Below are positions 26,600-41,800 of a stretch of 64,000 nucleotides of DNA, one piece after another; the stretch's first letter is position 1, and every line of letters begins with the position of its first letter. The notes beneath the pieces were generated by a model, which ran no database searches, was not told the DNA's origin, and saw only the letters and a program-made list of their open reading frames with translations. Source of the stretch: Xiphias gladius (Eukaryota > Chordata > Actinopteri > Istiophoriformes > Xiphiidae); the NCBI RefSeq assembly GCF_016859285.1, contig NC_053415.1, positions 9,100,501 through 9,164,500 of the forward strand, in the 5' to 3' direction. A program made the translations under genes and the position numbers.

Positions 26600-29433
26600 T
26601 GATGTATTGTAAAGAAATGGGGCATCCTGGTGTACCAGAGGTCTGCAATGCACAAACAACATGCAACTGTGATTCTGGGTTTGATTCCATCTGGTGACTT
26701 CTATTTAGTGACTTCATCCTCTGTCTCCCTGTTGCACTCTTCCCTCAGAAACTGCTGGCCAATGAAGTCTAAATTCCTTCAATACCTTCATAAAATTCAG
26801 ATCAAATCACATTTTTCTGGAAAATGTAGTGACGGGTTCATTTTGGGAAAACAAAATATCCCCAGTGGTGTGATGATATCTGTATGAATTGCATCACTCT
26901 GCTGAGATGCAAACAAGCACACAAACACTCAGTGATAACTGACTGTAAACATTCATTACTTTAAAAGGTTACTTATTGTTCTTACAAAAAATTAGTTAAG
27001 TTCTCACTCTGCCCTGCCAGTCTACAGCATATTGCATTTTATTAGAATCATCCAGCTTGCTTTTAATAGAGGAAACCTGATTGAAACAAGACACTGCCAT
27101 TGTCAAGCTGTTCACATATATTCACCGAAACCCGCAAATATGTCTTGAAAGCAACTAAAATGAGATGAATTGGACATGACAAGATCAGCCCACATCTTTG
27201 CCACAGATCAGATGGCCATGACACAAGCATTTGAATTCAACCTTCTCTCAAACAAAAGTGACAGCTTGAAATAAATGAATTAGATGAGACAAAAGATTTA
27301 AACACTGTTTCCTTCACAACCTGCAAGCATCCTGGGACTATCAGACTGGGAATCTGACTGGAGGGCAAGATGCTTCTTATCAGCTGCTTATCTATTCTGG
27401 GCTCTGCCTCAGAGCCGGTATCAGTAATTACACTTTATCAGGACTCGAGAGTCAAGGAGCCGATGAAGATCACAGCAGGACCAGAGCATCTCTGAAAAAC
27501 ATTTCACTCAGTTTGAACTCTGAGGATGCGCAACAAAGAGGAAAGTATACAGTGTTTTATTTTCACATTGTTTCACAATTTATTTGCATTTTTGTCCAGC
27601 TCTCCATGTACACACAATAGTAACACAAATAGCATGGTACTGTAAACAATGAATGAACACACTTTTCTGGGACATAACCCAATAGAGTACTCTTATCAGG
27701 TCAGAGGTGGTTCTTTGTTTTATAATGTAAATGTGACCAAATAATATCTTAATTAGTTGGTTGTTTTATCTAAAAATTTAAAACATTTCACAATTTGGTT
27801 GTACATTGACCTAACATTTACCATATGTCCCTTCAGTGGTCAAATATTAGAAACACTGCTTAAAAGAAAATACTTCAAAATGTTTGGCAACTTGTAAAAC
27901 AGGATCTTTGCAAGGCCACTTGGAGCAACTTTATGCCAAAAATGGATCAAGCATGCCTACATACAATCAGCTGTTGAAATGCATTTGTTACAGCATGTAA
28001 CAACCATATTTGCACAGCCATTAAGATTATAGAGTTTCAGGTAAAATACATTCAGAAGGAGGTCAGATAACACAAGACCAAATCTTCAGTTTGTGGAGGC
28101 AGAGCAACAATGTAAACTCTGGTCATTGCCAAAACCACCAAGTATTAGGAACTTAATTCTCCACTGGGTATTACGAATGGTGCACAGGAGGATCCATGTC
28201 TAAATGATATTAAAGGTAAGAATTTACGATCCACCAAGGTGATTTCAGATGGCAATAAAAATCAAGTATGCCTTGTACTGTAAGTGGAAATCTGTAAGAA
28301 AATTTTTGGGCTAAATACTTTACTTTTGTGCATGAGCCAGATAAAAAGAAATAAGAAATAGCCTACTGAATTAATATGTGCCCACAAATATTGGGTATTT
28401 GCTATCTTTCATGTTTTGGTGCAATTAAATTAATTTAAAAAAAAAAACAGGAAGAAAAGAACTCCAAACTGTCAAGAACTAGTCTGTCGCCTTGCTCTCT
28501 GTCAGCCAACCTTGTATTGAGATATAATTTATGACATAAGTGGTGTAAAAAGAAAATGATTAAAGTATGACATTATTGAGAAAGAAATAAAGCACATTTT
28601 ACTCTAATGAAAACAATTTTATATCCAGTGGATAATTCTTCCTTTTTATTCTTGTATTTGTTTTGGTGATCAGTGCTGTTTTGTTTTGCCTTTGATGAAA
28701 GTGAAGTGTGTATGAGGTATGATCATTATCATGCTGGTATTTGATAATTTGGATTAAAGGTCTGGCTATATTGTTCTCTGATAATTCTGCACTGCATTTG
28801 TCTTCGAAACAGGCATTTGTTTTATTAGAAATTACACAATTCTGACATTGTTCCTTAATTTAATCCTCAGTGACCGACTTTCTTATGAGCATCAGGGAGG
28901 AGAAATTAGGGCATCACTGAATCATTTAACTCAAGGCAAGCCTGCTTTTGGTTTCCACATATACACAACATATGGCATCATCAACAAAACACAATCCGAC
29001 AGCAACAACTTGCATTACAATTAAAACACTAGAAAAGTCAATTGAAAGGAAAACCAAAAAAAGTGAATCAGCACTAACATAGTGCATAAAGCATCTTGTT
29101 TATTCTCAGAAATTCAAAAAAAGGCTGTTTGTTTTCCCAAAGGGCTTGTGACATTTTCTTTTACAAAGATCCAGCACTGATGAGATAAGGTCAGATGTCA
29201 ATGTTCCATAGTCCTTTGAATGTCATGAGTGACTGCTGACTCAAGATATTTTGTCTCCCTCACGACACAAATACCAGACAGTTAACCAGCGGGCCCCTCT
29301 GAACTCCAAGGTCAACACCTTTGGATTCACTTCGTCTTTGCTTTTTAGGAGTCTTCATGTTTTGTGCATTGCAAACAGTGCTTCAACTATGTGTTCGTGT
29401 TGCAAGCCATTAAAAAAAGAAACTAGAGGTCCT
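26600..29433. other. Intergenic DNA downstream of thsd7b
   Basis: No coding exon with splice support was found on either strand. The sequence is AT-rich, largely free of simple repeats, and may include distal 3' UTR of thsd7b if the nearer polyadenylation signal is not used. Confidence 0.5.
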
Positions 29434-29439
29434 TTTATT
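29434..29439 (-). terminator. thsd7b: Candidate polyadenylation signal of thsd7b
   Basis: A canonical AATAAA on the minus strand, about 305 nt downstream of the thsd7b stop codon. Other AATAAA hexamers occur further downstream, so the real 3' end is not fixed by sequence alone. Confidence 0.35.
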
Positions 29440-29741
29440 TCATATGTCTAGAGACATTTCTGTCCCATTTTCATCTTGATCAGCTCTGCTTCCTCTTCTT
29501 CTTAGAGGAAAGACGGCTGTAGCCAAAATTCTGGGCTATATCGCCCATCAGCAGCAAATCACATGTGAGCTACACTATTTGTCCATTTGCTCCATTTTTG
29601 CAATACAGTTGACATTACAGCAGAAAGTCACCCAGCTCAAACAGATCAGTAATCAGTAGTATGTGACGGACGTGCTTGCTAACAATCTCAACACAGTCAG
29701 GAGTCTGTCCGAGGCCGGGCGTGTGAGGTATAGCAGCCTGG

Positions 29742-29823
29742 TTACATATCCATGTCACCATCGTACGCCAGGGTCAATGGCTTCTGCGGTGGAGGAGATG
29801 TCTTAGTGGCTTTGGATGGTTTA
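29742..29823 (-). CDS. thsd7b: thsd7b last coding exon (cytoplasmic tail)
   Basis: Acceptor tttcag; the first T completes a cysteine codon split from the previous exon. Encodes KPSKATKTSPPPQKPLTLAY then DGDMDM and TAA. The short basic, proline-rich tail with an acidic end is characteristic of THSD7 proteins. Confidence 0.93.
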
Positions 29824-32800
29824 CTGAAACAAAAAAAAATAACAGACAAGAAAGAAAAGCTGACAGTGTATCTGACTTAGTAGCACAGGGCAGCCCAACT
29901 TGATTTCAGTTTTTACAAAGAATTGTGTTCTGCTGCAATCAGATAGCAGCAGCACACAGCAGACAAAATACTGTGCGGAATATAACTCATACTTGACAGG
30001 GTTCTGTTCAAGGAAAGCTGATGGTTAGGAATTTGCTTCGCTTCTCTGCTTTTCTCAGTGTTCAGTCTGCTCTCATCTACAGTGTGTGTGACCTACAATG
30101 GAGCTTTTGTTCTTTAAATTGTGTATAGTGAGTAATCTCTGAAGTGAGTAATATAGTACATACCAGACCAGGAATGATATTGCAATAATGAAGAGTATTA
30201 AGATGAATCCAACAGCAGTCACGGCGTAAACCCACAGCTTTACTCTTCCATCTGTGCAAGCCAAAAGCAGTTTTAATAGAAAGTTTTAAATGTCTTCATC
30301 TTTAAAAGTATTTTTTTCACATTTAAAGAAAAAAATGTGAAAAAGAAGCAGGTCCATTCTCTTTTCAAACATACTGTAGAAGAGTGACTAGAATTTCTTG
30401 GTGGTTTTATGGTCTGTGGATTTTTTTTTCTTTTCTCTTTTTTTTCTCAACAGCATATAATGATAAAACCAGTGAAAACATTGACCTAGAATGGTCTAGT
30501 GATCCTAGAGCTACAAAGACAGGTTCAAAGGCAGGAATGATCTCAGGCACGCTGGTTGAGCCGTAAAGATGATTTCCATTTCAGTACCTGGGCCAACGGG
30601 TCGCAAGGTCCACTCGCTGAAGAGATCCTGGGCTTGAGATGGCCTGGGTTTTAATCTTCCAGAGTTAGTTTTCACATCAGCTTTCTTGTTGTTGTCCACC
30701 CCTGGGGTTCTGGTGCAGTAGTCCAAGAAACCGTGTGTGGTCATCACTTCAGTGTAACCCTTCTCACACCCACACACTCCGCTCTGCATGGGGGGGGACG
30801 TAATTTATAGCTAACACAAGACAACTGTAATTGTTACTTTCCTGTTGCTACAGCATGCTGAAGGTGATCCATTCCAACCCTGACATTAAACTGGGGTTAT
30901 GCCAACACCAAATTTGGAGATTGATAAGAATGAGCTTTTAAACATTGTGGGTTATACATTTGATTATTTTCTACCTTAAACTTCTAAAATGCTGTTAAAT
31001 TAAAAAAAAACCCCACAACAATTAATTTTTAAATACTGCTTCTTAAAAGCACCAGTGCTTCATTGTTTTGTGCAGTTACCTGAGGGGTACTCTAAGGGGC
31101 AGTAAAACTTCAAGCTTAGACTATTATTCCTTATTTTCATTGCCGTCTGTGTGCAGTTGCCCCCCCCCCCCCCATCTAGGCTTAGTCTCAATCTGACACA
31201 GAGCCCGTATTCACTGGTATTATTGTGATTTTCCTTTAATGGCCTGTTCTTGACTATTAAAAATGCCATCTGTCAAAATCCATTTAACTCCCTACCTGCC
31301 ATGTGGGAGCAGCAGGAAAAAGCAAAAACACAGTGAGAATTATGGCGATCACAGCTGCCTGATCAAAGTACAATGATCTTACCGGTGTGCAGTGTGAGAA
31401 GGGCTTAGTGCACGGAGGATGGCAGTGTCTGACCGTGGTTGGCCTTTTCTGTGGGAAACACCCCCCTGGAGAAAGACAACAGGTCCTAATTCTGTTCCTT
31501 TACCCACTGATCACTAAATGAATGTACTGTCACACCTGATTAATGGCCTCAGTTGACTATCACGGCCCCTAATCAATCTGTGAACATTTTAATTCCAACA
31601 TGGAAAATTGCATGTCAAAATATCAAAGAATAATGCCTTGGGCTCTTTCCGTCTGTGCAGAGGGAGGTTATTCCTTCTGGGCTCGTATTTGTCAGAAACA
31701 CTTCCTTACAGCGATAAGATCACATTCACCCACTATTTACAGCACATCAAGCTCGCCTAAAGCTTTTGTTCCCACAGCACTATTACCTTTGTTCTTTTTC
31801 TCTACGCCTGCTTTACTTCCCACAAATACAAATGCATGATTATATTTATATGGATTGAAAGCCTCCCAGCTCAGTGTCTGGCTTATTGATTACTTATGTT
31901 AAGAGGGAAAGGAGAAATCAATGGAGACTGCACAGAATGGGCCGCTCAAACAAGGTGTTAAATTCAACCAGAATGCTCTGCTAAAATTACTCTTTGTTTG
32001 TTAGTGCCTGTGCATAATTAAATAAGTGTGTAAGAGATAGAAAGTACATTAAATATGTTCACACTGCAGGCCCTCATGCACAATCCTGAATTGATGCCAT
32101 CACAATTATTTAGAGGGGGAAATGTAATTGATAGGATCTATTGCAGCACATTCCTGTTTTTGTATCCACCCCACTCATGTTTCAGTTATTTCCTGAACCA
32201 AAGAGGAGGATCTGTTCCAAATTTATTTTTAAACCAGCTGCCACCGCTACCTCTGCAAAAATTACCTGTGTGACAGCTGAGAGAAGATTCACTTACTGTC
32301 ATGGCAACACTTACAAATTCAAGCGATCAAATAATGTGATATTGTAGCACATATCCATGTGATCCAGACTGATATGAAAAATGAGACTCTGCGGAGCTTT
32401 TTGCTGTTCGTACTGAATTAGTTCAGTGCCGGGGAACAAAAGCAGAACTGGGACACTTTCAGCTGCAGTCTGCACTAAGCCAGATATACAGTACAGTACA
32501 CAGATATTCATATTTATATAAGCATGTGGGTCAGTGTGTGTTCCCATGAATGTCCAGCATGACACATCTAGAGTGGCCAGAAGACACTGCAACAACTCAC
32601 CTGTGACATTTACACCATCTGAGCGCTGACACCACACTACTCTCTCATTGTTGCTCCATCCTCCTGTCCTCCACTGGTAACTGTGGCATTTTCCTTCTGT
32701 ATAAATGGCAGAGAGGCAGGGACGATACTCATTAGCAGTTTTTATTCGGCATCCAGCTCTGTCATCAGGCTCCCATGGACATTAACCACCAATTCTTCTG

Positions 32801-35800
32801 CTGCCCTGCTATTTCATCTTATAAGATAAGATGTATTATATGTTTGTAGTGAGAGGAAAAGAGCCTCTTTTCCACTCAAGCAGTGTGCTATGACACAAAG
32901 GCATCTTCTGAGATAATGAAATGGCAGAAATTGGTTGGGGATGAATGAAAGACTCCTCTTATTGTTTTAAATGGAACGCTCTTATTTTCCTAGGGGAAGA
33001 CTGATTTGCAGAGAGGATCAGTCAAAGACACTTGAGTCTGATTTCACGCATTAAAGAAAATCTGGTTGTATATGAAGTGCTGGACTTTATGGCAAAATCA
33101 CAAATAGAACAAAACACGGTAGGAAAGGAATTTTGAAATATAGTTCAAAGTTCAACATTAGACACGTACGCTACACAGGTGTGCTGTACTAAAATAATGC
33201 CAAGTTCCTAACAGTTACCATTTTACATGCAAGATGTAAAGCATGTAATTAATAAGGGAAGTGAGAGTGGGCAAGAGGTGGTGGATGGTTGATTATATGG
33301 AGCTATACGGGTACAGCAATCCACAACGTACAATATGAAACAATGGAAAAGTTAAGAAACTTATGATAATTAAGCAAAATGTTAACTCTGTGGTATAGAT
33401 TCAGGAGGGATAAATACATAGTCCCCCTCTGTAAGACACATACTGTATCTCCCTGGGGAGAGCCAGTAATCCGGTGCATCAAGTAGTAATTATAGTGGTA
33501 AGAAAAAGTAAGTGAGCCCTATGGAAATATCTGCATTTCTTACAATATGGTCAGATTTTCATGTAAGTTACAATTATGAACAAGCACAATCTAATTAAAC
33601 TAATAACACACAAATCATCATATTGATCTTGTTCATATTGACTACGTCATTCAAACATTCAGTGTAGGTTGGAGCAAAAGTATGTTATGGTGTAAAAAGT
33701 TCAGTTCACTGTATACCAACAGGAAAACATCCCAACAGTGAACTACAGTGGACTTAGGATCTTGATTACGGCTGCTTTGCTGCCTCTGGGCCTGGACAGT
33801 TTGCCATCACTGCGGGAAAAACGAATTCCCAGGTTTAACAAGGTATCTAACAGGATACTGTGAGGGTGGCTGTCTGCCAGCTGAAGTTCAGTGGAAGTTG
33901 GGTGATGCAGCAGGGCGATGACCCAAAACACAGAGGTACATCTACTACAGAATAACTTCAAACAAAGAAAATCAAACTGTTGGAGTGGCCCAGACAGAGC
34001 CCAGACCTTAACCCAGTAGAGATGTTGTGGAATGACCTCAAGAGAGCTGTTCGCACCAGGCATCCGAAGAATATGGCTGAGTTGAAGCAACTCTATAAGG
34101 AAGAATAGTCCAACATTTCTCATCAACCTTGTGCAGCTCTGCTCCACAGCTACTGGAAGCTCTTATTTGAGGTTATTGCTGCCAAAGGAGGTTCGACCTG
34201 TTCTTAAATCTAGGTTTCACATACTTTTTCTACCTGCACTGGGAATGTTTAATGGGTGTGTTCAATAAAGGCACAAAAAATTATAATTTTTTGTGTGTTA
34301 TAAGCTTAAACAGATTTTCTATACTTGTGACTTGATGAAGATCAGACAGCATCTTAACACCACTTAATGCAGAAAACCAGGTCATTTCAGGGGGGTCACA
34401 TAGTTTTTCTTGCCACTGAGTTACCTCTTGATGGTTCAAATACTGATCCTTTAATGATAATCTTTTCATCGTATTTATCATTTTTAAGCACTTACCCTGC
34501 TGTAACTCAGTTTCAATGCTGACTTTTCCATTACCATCATTAAACCGCCACAGTGGTTGTTCAGTCGTGGTGCAAACACTACTCTCAAGATTTTCCAAGG
34601 TAGTTGTTATACATGCTGATAAATACTGGAGTGTAGTTTCAAGGACAGCAGGATTAAATAGAAATGTTTCTGTGGCCCTCATGAGCAGATCTAAAGGCTA
34701 ATAAACATTTATCAGAACACAATTTCCATTCCATTGATCCATTTTGAGGATTACAGTCTTTTTTTTAAATAGAACATGAAAAAAAAAAAAATATATACGA
34801 TGACATAGTAGATGAATCGGATAGACGTAATGGACAAATATACAGACAATAACATAAAGCAGTTAAAATGATGTATGTGATGATATGATAACAGTCAGGG
34901 AGTGGAGATTAGATTAGATTAAGTAGGGTATGTGTGGGTAATGTGTGTGTGTAGTTAGTGGTCCTGGACAGGTTAGTGTGCGGAGTACAGAATACAGCAT
35001 GTGTTGGGGAGCGACGGAAGAAGACACAGAGTTGATATTATCGGGATAATAAATATATGATGTAGCAACAGTATTATTATAATAATAATACAGTAATAAA
35101 ATAATATCATAGTGATAAGATCAGAGGCCTTTGTTCTTAGATATCCAGTGTTCAAAAGAACACTAGATGCGGTGGGACTGAAGCACAATGAGAAACTACT
35201 TGATATTCACATTATGTTGAGCTAGTCCCGTAATTTTTTGTCCATTTATAGAGAGAATAAAGATCAATTTAACACACCTAGTTCTTGCTGACCTCCAGTG
35301 GTTGGGGTTCGCACCTGGCTGCACTGCTCGTTAAACCATAAAAAACTGACTTTTTTTTTTCTTTATGTCAGCTAAGGGGCAGTGGAAACAAGCTGTTAAC
35401 ACAACACTAAAAATATTATCAGCCTAGCAAACAAATCATTTATTAACACATCTAGCAGTTATGGAGCAACATTAGCATTCATTTGGTGTCATGTTTCCAA
35501 CCACTTGATGAATGATAGTCCATTATTATTCACTCTCCTTTTAGCTCTACTTTTGGTCTCCACTACTTCCTGAGAGAAATCTGGTTCTTTAGTTGTCTAA
35601 ATGCTCCACTACATTCAGCAGATTTGGGCAAATTTTTTCTTTCTGCTTTGAAGGTTTTGAGAAGGAACTAGAGCAGTAAAGTTGCAGGTTGAAAAACAAT
35701 GAGCTGAAATATGCTATAAAGCTCTGTAGAGTGGAGGGGAACTACAAAGTAGTAAACTAACTGGGTTTGGGGCCCTTTTTAGATATAAGTAGTCATGTGA

Positions 35801-38800
35801 CGCATCGGTAGTAGCTGCTTTAATTAGGTTAAGAGCTGAAATGTATATAGGTGGGTTTCCTCAGTACCTTTACAAGGCTGGGTCTCAAAGATTTGACGTG
35901 GGCAGCTGCCCTGGTTCTCCATGACCTGAATGATCACAGCTCTGGAGCGGGCTTGGCGACCGATGGTCTCAAAGCTCCGCCCCTCCAGGCAGGTCAGCTG
36001 GCAAGAGCTCCAAGATGACCACTCAGTCAAATGGCAGTCTCCTAGGGGCAAAAAAGACAAGAAAACATCACTGAAAGGCACAAACTTGGTGAATAACACT
36101 GAAACTTTCCTTCTAGATAGGCTACTTGAAGGTGTTCTACATTCAGCTTGCCAACAGTATTTCAGAGATCATTTTATTGGCTCCCCTGCTAGCTCCTAGA
36201 ACATCTAAAAAAGAGATAGAAAACAACTTCAGCACACATCTGCAGCTGATAATGTAGCTACCAAATGCACAAACAAATTACTCAGACAGCCCAGTGGGTA
36301 TTCAGAAGTAATAGACTAACCAGAGTTATAAATTATACAATATAAGCTATAATGCAAAGCCCAGCTGTAAAGTCAACACTCAATACCTAAATGTGTCTCG
36401 TAGGAGAGGCAAAATTCATTTGGTTTGGGGAAATGTTTTCAGAGGATAAAGGTTGTTCATGTACTCTGTCAGTCTACAAATAACACATCGACACTTGCTC
36501 CATTGAAGGTCAAACATTAAAATCCATTATATAATCCTTGATTGGGTCATCTTGTAGTGATAATATCACCTGCTCCCACAGCTCCTCAGCCAGAACAACC
36601 CTCTGACTCTCTTCCCTGAATGCCCATTAGTGACTGTCTGTGGATTCACGCATCTCATTATCTTTCATCTTCATACGGATCCTCTCTATCAGCTTCCCTC
36701 ATGCTGCTATGGCTGTGGAAACACGCTGTGACCAAAGCTGCGGTGTAAGGCAAACAGCAGCACACATACACACATAATATACATCACATACATGTCGACA
36801 ACCCCTCCCCTGGCCCCTGCACTGCGCCTGCCACCTTGACACCGACAGACACATGAACACACAACACAAATACACACACATCTGCTCTGGCCATCAAACA
36901 CTCCTGATGCTGAGCCAAGGCTCACAGCAAAGGCGGTTTGAGTAATGAATCAGGGCAAGAATCAGAGGAGAGCTGGAGACAGATGAGCAAAAGCAAGCAC
37001 TGCAAGATGGTCCCTCCTCATAGTGAGAGCTTACAGCAGCCTCACATGGCAAGAGCCATACCAAGGGAGATCTGAGTAGTCTTTTTATCAGACAAAAATG
37101 ATTGTGTTTCTTTTTTAAAAAGGACAAAAATTCAGATATAGTCTACGATAAGATACTTGTGTGGCTGGCTTGTGCCTAAGGACAATAAAGATTCATTATA
37201 GATTTTCAAGGTGGAGAGCCTGACAGTGACAAGTGAAGTGTGTCATAGCTATCAGCTGGCCAGCAGCTCCCTCACTTACAGCAATGCTATATTCACACTG
37301 TGGCCTCAAAAGGGATGAAAGAAAAGAAAAAAAAACACAAATTGGTATTACAGGATGTCAGTCAACTATTATCTGCTGGGTTCTTGTTGCTATGGTGATT
37401 TTTTTATAATGATAAGGTTGACCATTGCAGTGTTACAGTTAAAAACCATGTTAATGCTTTATGTAAATTTCTTCACCAAAATGAATTTGGCAATACATTG
37501 TTCATTGTCCACTTCATTGGAGGAGGAAAGTAAAATATCACAGAGAAAGTGACAGTAAGTCTTTTTCATTGTTTACTGAGTTTTCACTACCCCACCATTT
37601 CCACTGCTGAGATACAGTACAGCACACAGGCAGTGCTAAGTTGAACCTGTATTTTTATTTCTTACCTTTATTTTCTAGCCAAGTTACAGCTACAGGCAGC
37701 ACTCTGCCAGCACAGGTGCTCTTTTATCATTATCCATCACAGAAAACAGCGTGTATGTGGTTTGATGTGATCTGCAAAGTGGCAACAGTGAATTCAGTAC
37801 CACTGTTTAAATTGCAAAGGAAACAGGCTGATCTAGACCTGTTCTATTGCCAGCAATGACTGCAGCTGTATAGTAGATCAGTATGCACTGCTGGACAGAT
37901 TTAAGCACATGAACCTGCAATGTCGCTCAACTTTTATGTGCTAGGTGTGTAATAAGCATCTGATTTACTTAGTAATTATTGACCGGTGATCTTAAATGAT
38001 GCAGTTTAGTGATGGGATTTGTCAGAGATTGAAATGTAGTGATGCACCTCTGACCTATTTACTCTTTAGAAGCTACGGCAGAATGTGTTTCTATATGAAT
38101 GAGAAACCAAAACAAAGATAAAGTTAGATACAGTCATGAGACATAAATACAATGCTGATGACAGAGAAATAGAAGTCACTGTAGCAGATATTATATATTT
38201 TAAGTATCAATAGGAATAATATTTCAGAATGTTTCCGTGTTTAGTGTTTTTCGCTAAGCCTATAACATACAGCCTAGGGGGGGATTGTCATTGGCTAGTT
38301 AAATATCTACTTCTAAAAATACAAAAATACCTATTTGATGGCATAGAAGGCAAGTCTCCTAATTTTTAAGATGATGGACTGGGTTTCTCTTTAGATTCCA
38401 CCCAAGAGCTTCAAGTAAACTTGATTTGTTTTTCTAGAGGGCAATGGATCTCACTGGTACACTGAAATAAAGCTGGTAAACACAAATAAAGTTTTGTTAA
38501 ACTGATGCGGTTTGTGACATTTGTGGCGGTTTTAGTTGATAGAGGGATAACCCAGCAACACAGGCAATGCATTGTTTTTACGTAGCCTCAGTCTTTTACC
38601 TTTGGATACCTTTGCTGCTCTCATCTGGTCCTGTAAAATGATGCGTTGCCATCACCGTAAAAGGTCACCATTCTAAATGACCTTGTCATTGTGATGCAAA
38701 ATTGAGAAGTTAGGCTAAACCCAGTAATGTAACAATAACAACATTTGTTTTTGATCTTATACTGCTTTAGCAATAGCAATAAATAAACAATAAATGTAAT

Positions 38801-41800
38801 CAAAGCTGTTCCTACTTTAAACTATTTTCAATCTAATTTTGAATTGTTGCCAGTGGAAAATCATTGCAAGCTTTCCCCATGCAGAATTCCTCTACTGTAG
38901 CTGTTAATTGCTTGGCTGTGATAGGCAGAGTGATTGCTCTCAGCAGTGTGATCAGTTAATCGTTGCAGCTAGGATGACTTTTCATGCTTCATTTACTCCT
39001 GGGGTGTTACTCAATGTAGTGTAAAAATCAATAGTGTTGTCATGTAATTGATCATAAAATCTGTTTTAGGTACTTAGTACTGACTTTTCCATGCTTTTAG
39101 GTACTGCATTAATGAAAAAGATGAACTTTTGTTTATCAGATTGGACATTGTGTCTTTTTTTTCCTGGTCATTACTGGACTTGTCCCACCAGATAATGTAG
39201 AGCTAAAAGGGTCATTAGTTAATCTATGAGTTTTAATTGATTTTGCAATAATTATTAAGCAGCTTAAAATGTCAACCAATTGGGAGAGGGGACAGTGTAT
39301 TGGCAGACTCCAGCAAATGAGTTGGTGTTCAAAAACAAGATTATCGATTATAAAATAAGTGACTCAGGCCAAATAATTATTGGTATCGCAAATCTGAAAT
39401 GACCACAGTAATTAATAATTCATGCAATTGTGTAGTTTTGCTCAATTTGAGCCGATTACAAAACTATAATGCAATTCCATCAATAAAAACCCCTCATATA
39501 CTTGCTGACAATACAGTTGAAAATGAAGTATATTTGAGTGCGGTTTTACCTGGGCAGGGGACAAAGCAGGGCTGCTCCATCTCCTGTTGAATCTGCTGCA
39601 TAAGTTTGTCTCCACAAAGTTCCTCCTCTACTGGCTGAGGAGGAGACTCAGGCCAGTCGCCCCAGTGGACCACACAGGACAGGTTCCTTTTCCGAAGCCC
39701 CTCACCACACTCTGCACCCTGCACAAATGCACACACATATATGAACTTGTTAAGAGTAACCAACAGGTGTTTCGTCGCTATAGCTTAGGAAAGAAGAAAT
39801 TCCTATTTGCTATTACGAGCATTTTGTAAAAAGAATGCTGACCGTACAGACTAGTGACTCAAAACAATGAGATAAAAAAAAACTGAAACTGATTAGGGTT
39901 GGGTGATGTTCCTTTATGAATTAGAATTACTAACAACTGGTCCACAAATATATTACATGTAATATCTAAGATACTTTATAATTTAATGGTTCCCTGTAGA
40001 GTTTTTGACCGTTGCTATGGAGCTGTTTTTCTACAAGTCCCCATTTTGTTTATCTCGTGCATACGCACGAGGATACACATGCACAAGTGTGCAGGTGATG
40101 CAATACAGAGTCCTACCAAATGTGTCACACTATTCCACTGATCAGCATGTGACTGTAACCTGCCAAGATATGCTGCAATGCGCCAACAAAGGCAGAGAAG
40201 AAGAGGACTGCAGGCTAGTTAACATGGATGTAAACAAAGCTGGATTAAAAATACAAATTTAAAAAAACTGAGTAATGCTAACGCTATAGCTAATGCTATA
40301 AAAATATCACCCACATATTTGTCTTCAAAACCTCTTAATAACTTAAAATACAGTTCTGTGGGTTAAAACACTTGTCTGTACAACATCATTTACACAATAT
40401 GCAAAAAACGCATTGTGTGCATATTTAAGGTCTAAAAAACATGTTGAATGCATTTCTTTCCTCATAAAACATATGCAAAGCTGATTTTTTGATAATTTTG
40501 AAACTTGCGTCATCTTGCGTCGGGCCTTTGCTGCATTTCTTGGTGAGATACTTCCACCTATAGGTCTTGTCCGTGTAACCTTGGGCGGGAAAATGTATCG
40601 GGTCACTCACATGCTTGTGTGTGTGCACGCACAAGTGACTACGAGAACCCACTCATAAAAATTGCTCCATAGCGCAGCTAGTGGTCAAAAACTCCACAGG
40701 ATCCCTTTTAGAAAAGTGGCATTTCAGTGGGATGTCATTCCAAGCTGCACGTATTTGAAAACATGAGATGCTGAGAAAATGATTAATGGCAAACAATTAA
40801 ACAAAAAAGGCTGATGGTTAACAAAACCAGAAACCAAGGTTTTTTTTTTAGCTTAGGTGAAAGTGGGACCCTTGGTAAATACATGATGACATCACATTGA
40901 GGTAAAAACTCGGTCTTACCTCTACAGTGCATGAGGACCAGTCACTCAGCAGCCATATATAGCAAGGCTTTATGGGACATGGTTTGGTCTGGGTGAGCTG
41001 GTTAGGACAGGGACGACCCTCCTCATGAGCCTCCTGCAGAATTCTCCGCGTGCGCACAGACAGACCTGCAGAACATCAAGGCCAACACACCGTTATGAAG
41101 AACAATATACCAGAGGAGACTCAAGTACATTTGCAGTCTGCAAGCTATATGTTCAAGCTGAATACTCTTTCTGCTACTGATATGTTGCCGAGCTACTGGG
41201 CAGAGCTAACAGGAGAAACTGCTGAAGGATAGAAACTGTGAATAAAAGACAAAAACACTGTGTGATTCATACACTAATGTATATGTGGATCGGGGCAAGA
41301 GACATAAAGGCATCCCTGCACAAATATAAGATCCCATAAAGCAAAAGTTAATAAAACAGCTGGCTGAGATGAATGATGATTTATTTAGAGGTGAAAAGAG
41401 GCGGCACCTTCTCTTTAGCCCGTGAGATATTTCCCTCATGACAAAGAAGAATCAGTACCACAGCACAATACCTCTGTGTCATCGTGCCACTTTATGTTCA
41501 GATCTAACAGTTTCCTGTTAGATCTGAACAGTTTGCTTGGTTCAAGTGAACCATTAATAATGTGTGACAGGAAATGTTTGGTAAATGGCAGCAGTAAAAA
41601 GAAGTGGCCACATAGCAGATTTGGTATTTTGTAGAGCAGCTTAATGTCTGCCTCCCCTGAGGCTCACTGAAGGCATGGCCTTCTGTTAAGTTAAGACAGA
41701 AATTTTGTGTGTGCCTGTTACACCAGGGGAGATGCTGAGCTCTGTGGGCCCCAGGCAGACACAGCAAAAGGACGTTCAGCTGTGCCATCTCAATAATCAA

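Noticed and set aside
31160..31173. Run of C residues
   Set aside because: Simple homopolymer in an intron; likely length-variable or a sequencing-difficult site, with no function implied.
34281..34682. 133-codon open frame on the minus strand inside the thsd7b gene
   Set aside because: The exons at 35,868-36,041 and 32,601-32,696 join directly in frame (QPCK-E-GKCHSYQW), leaving no place for it. It has no thrombospondin-repeat cysteine pattern and overlaps Tc1-like element C.
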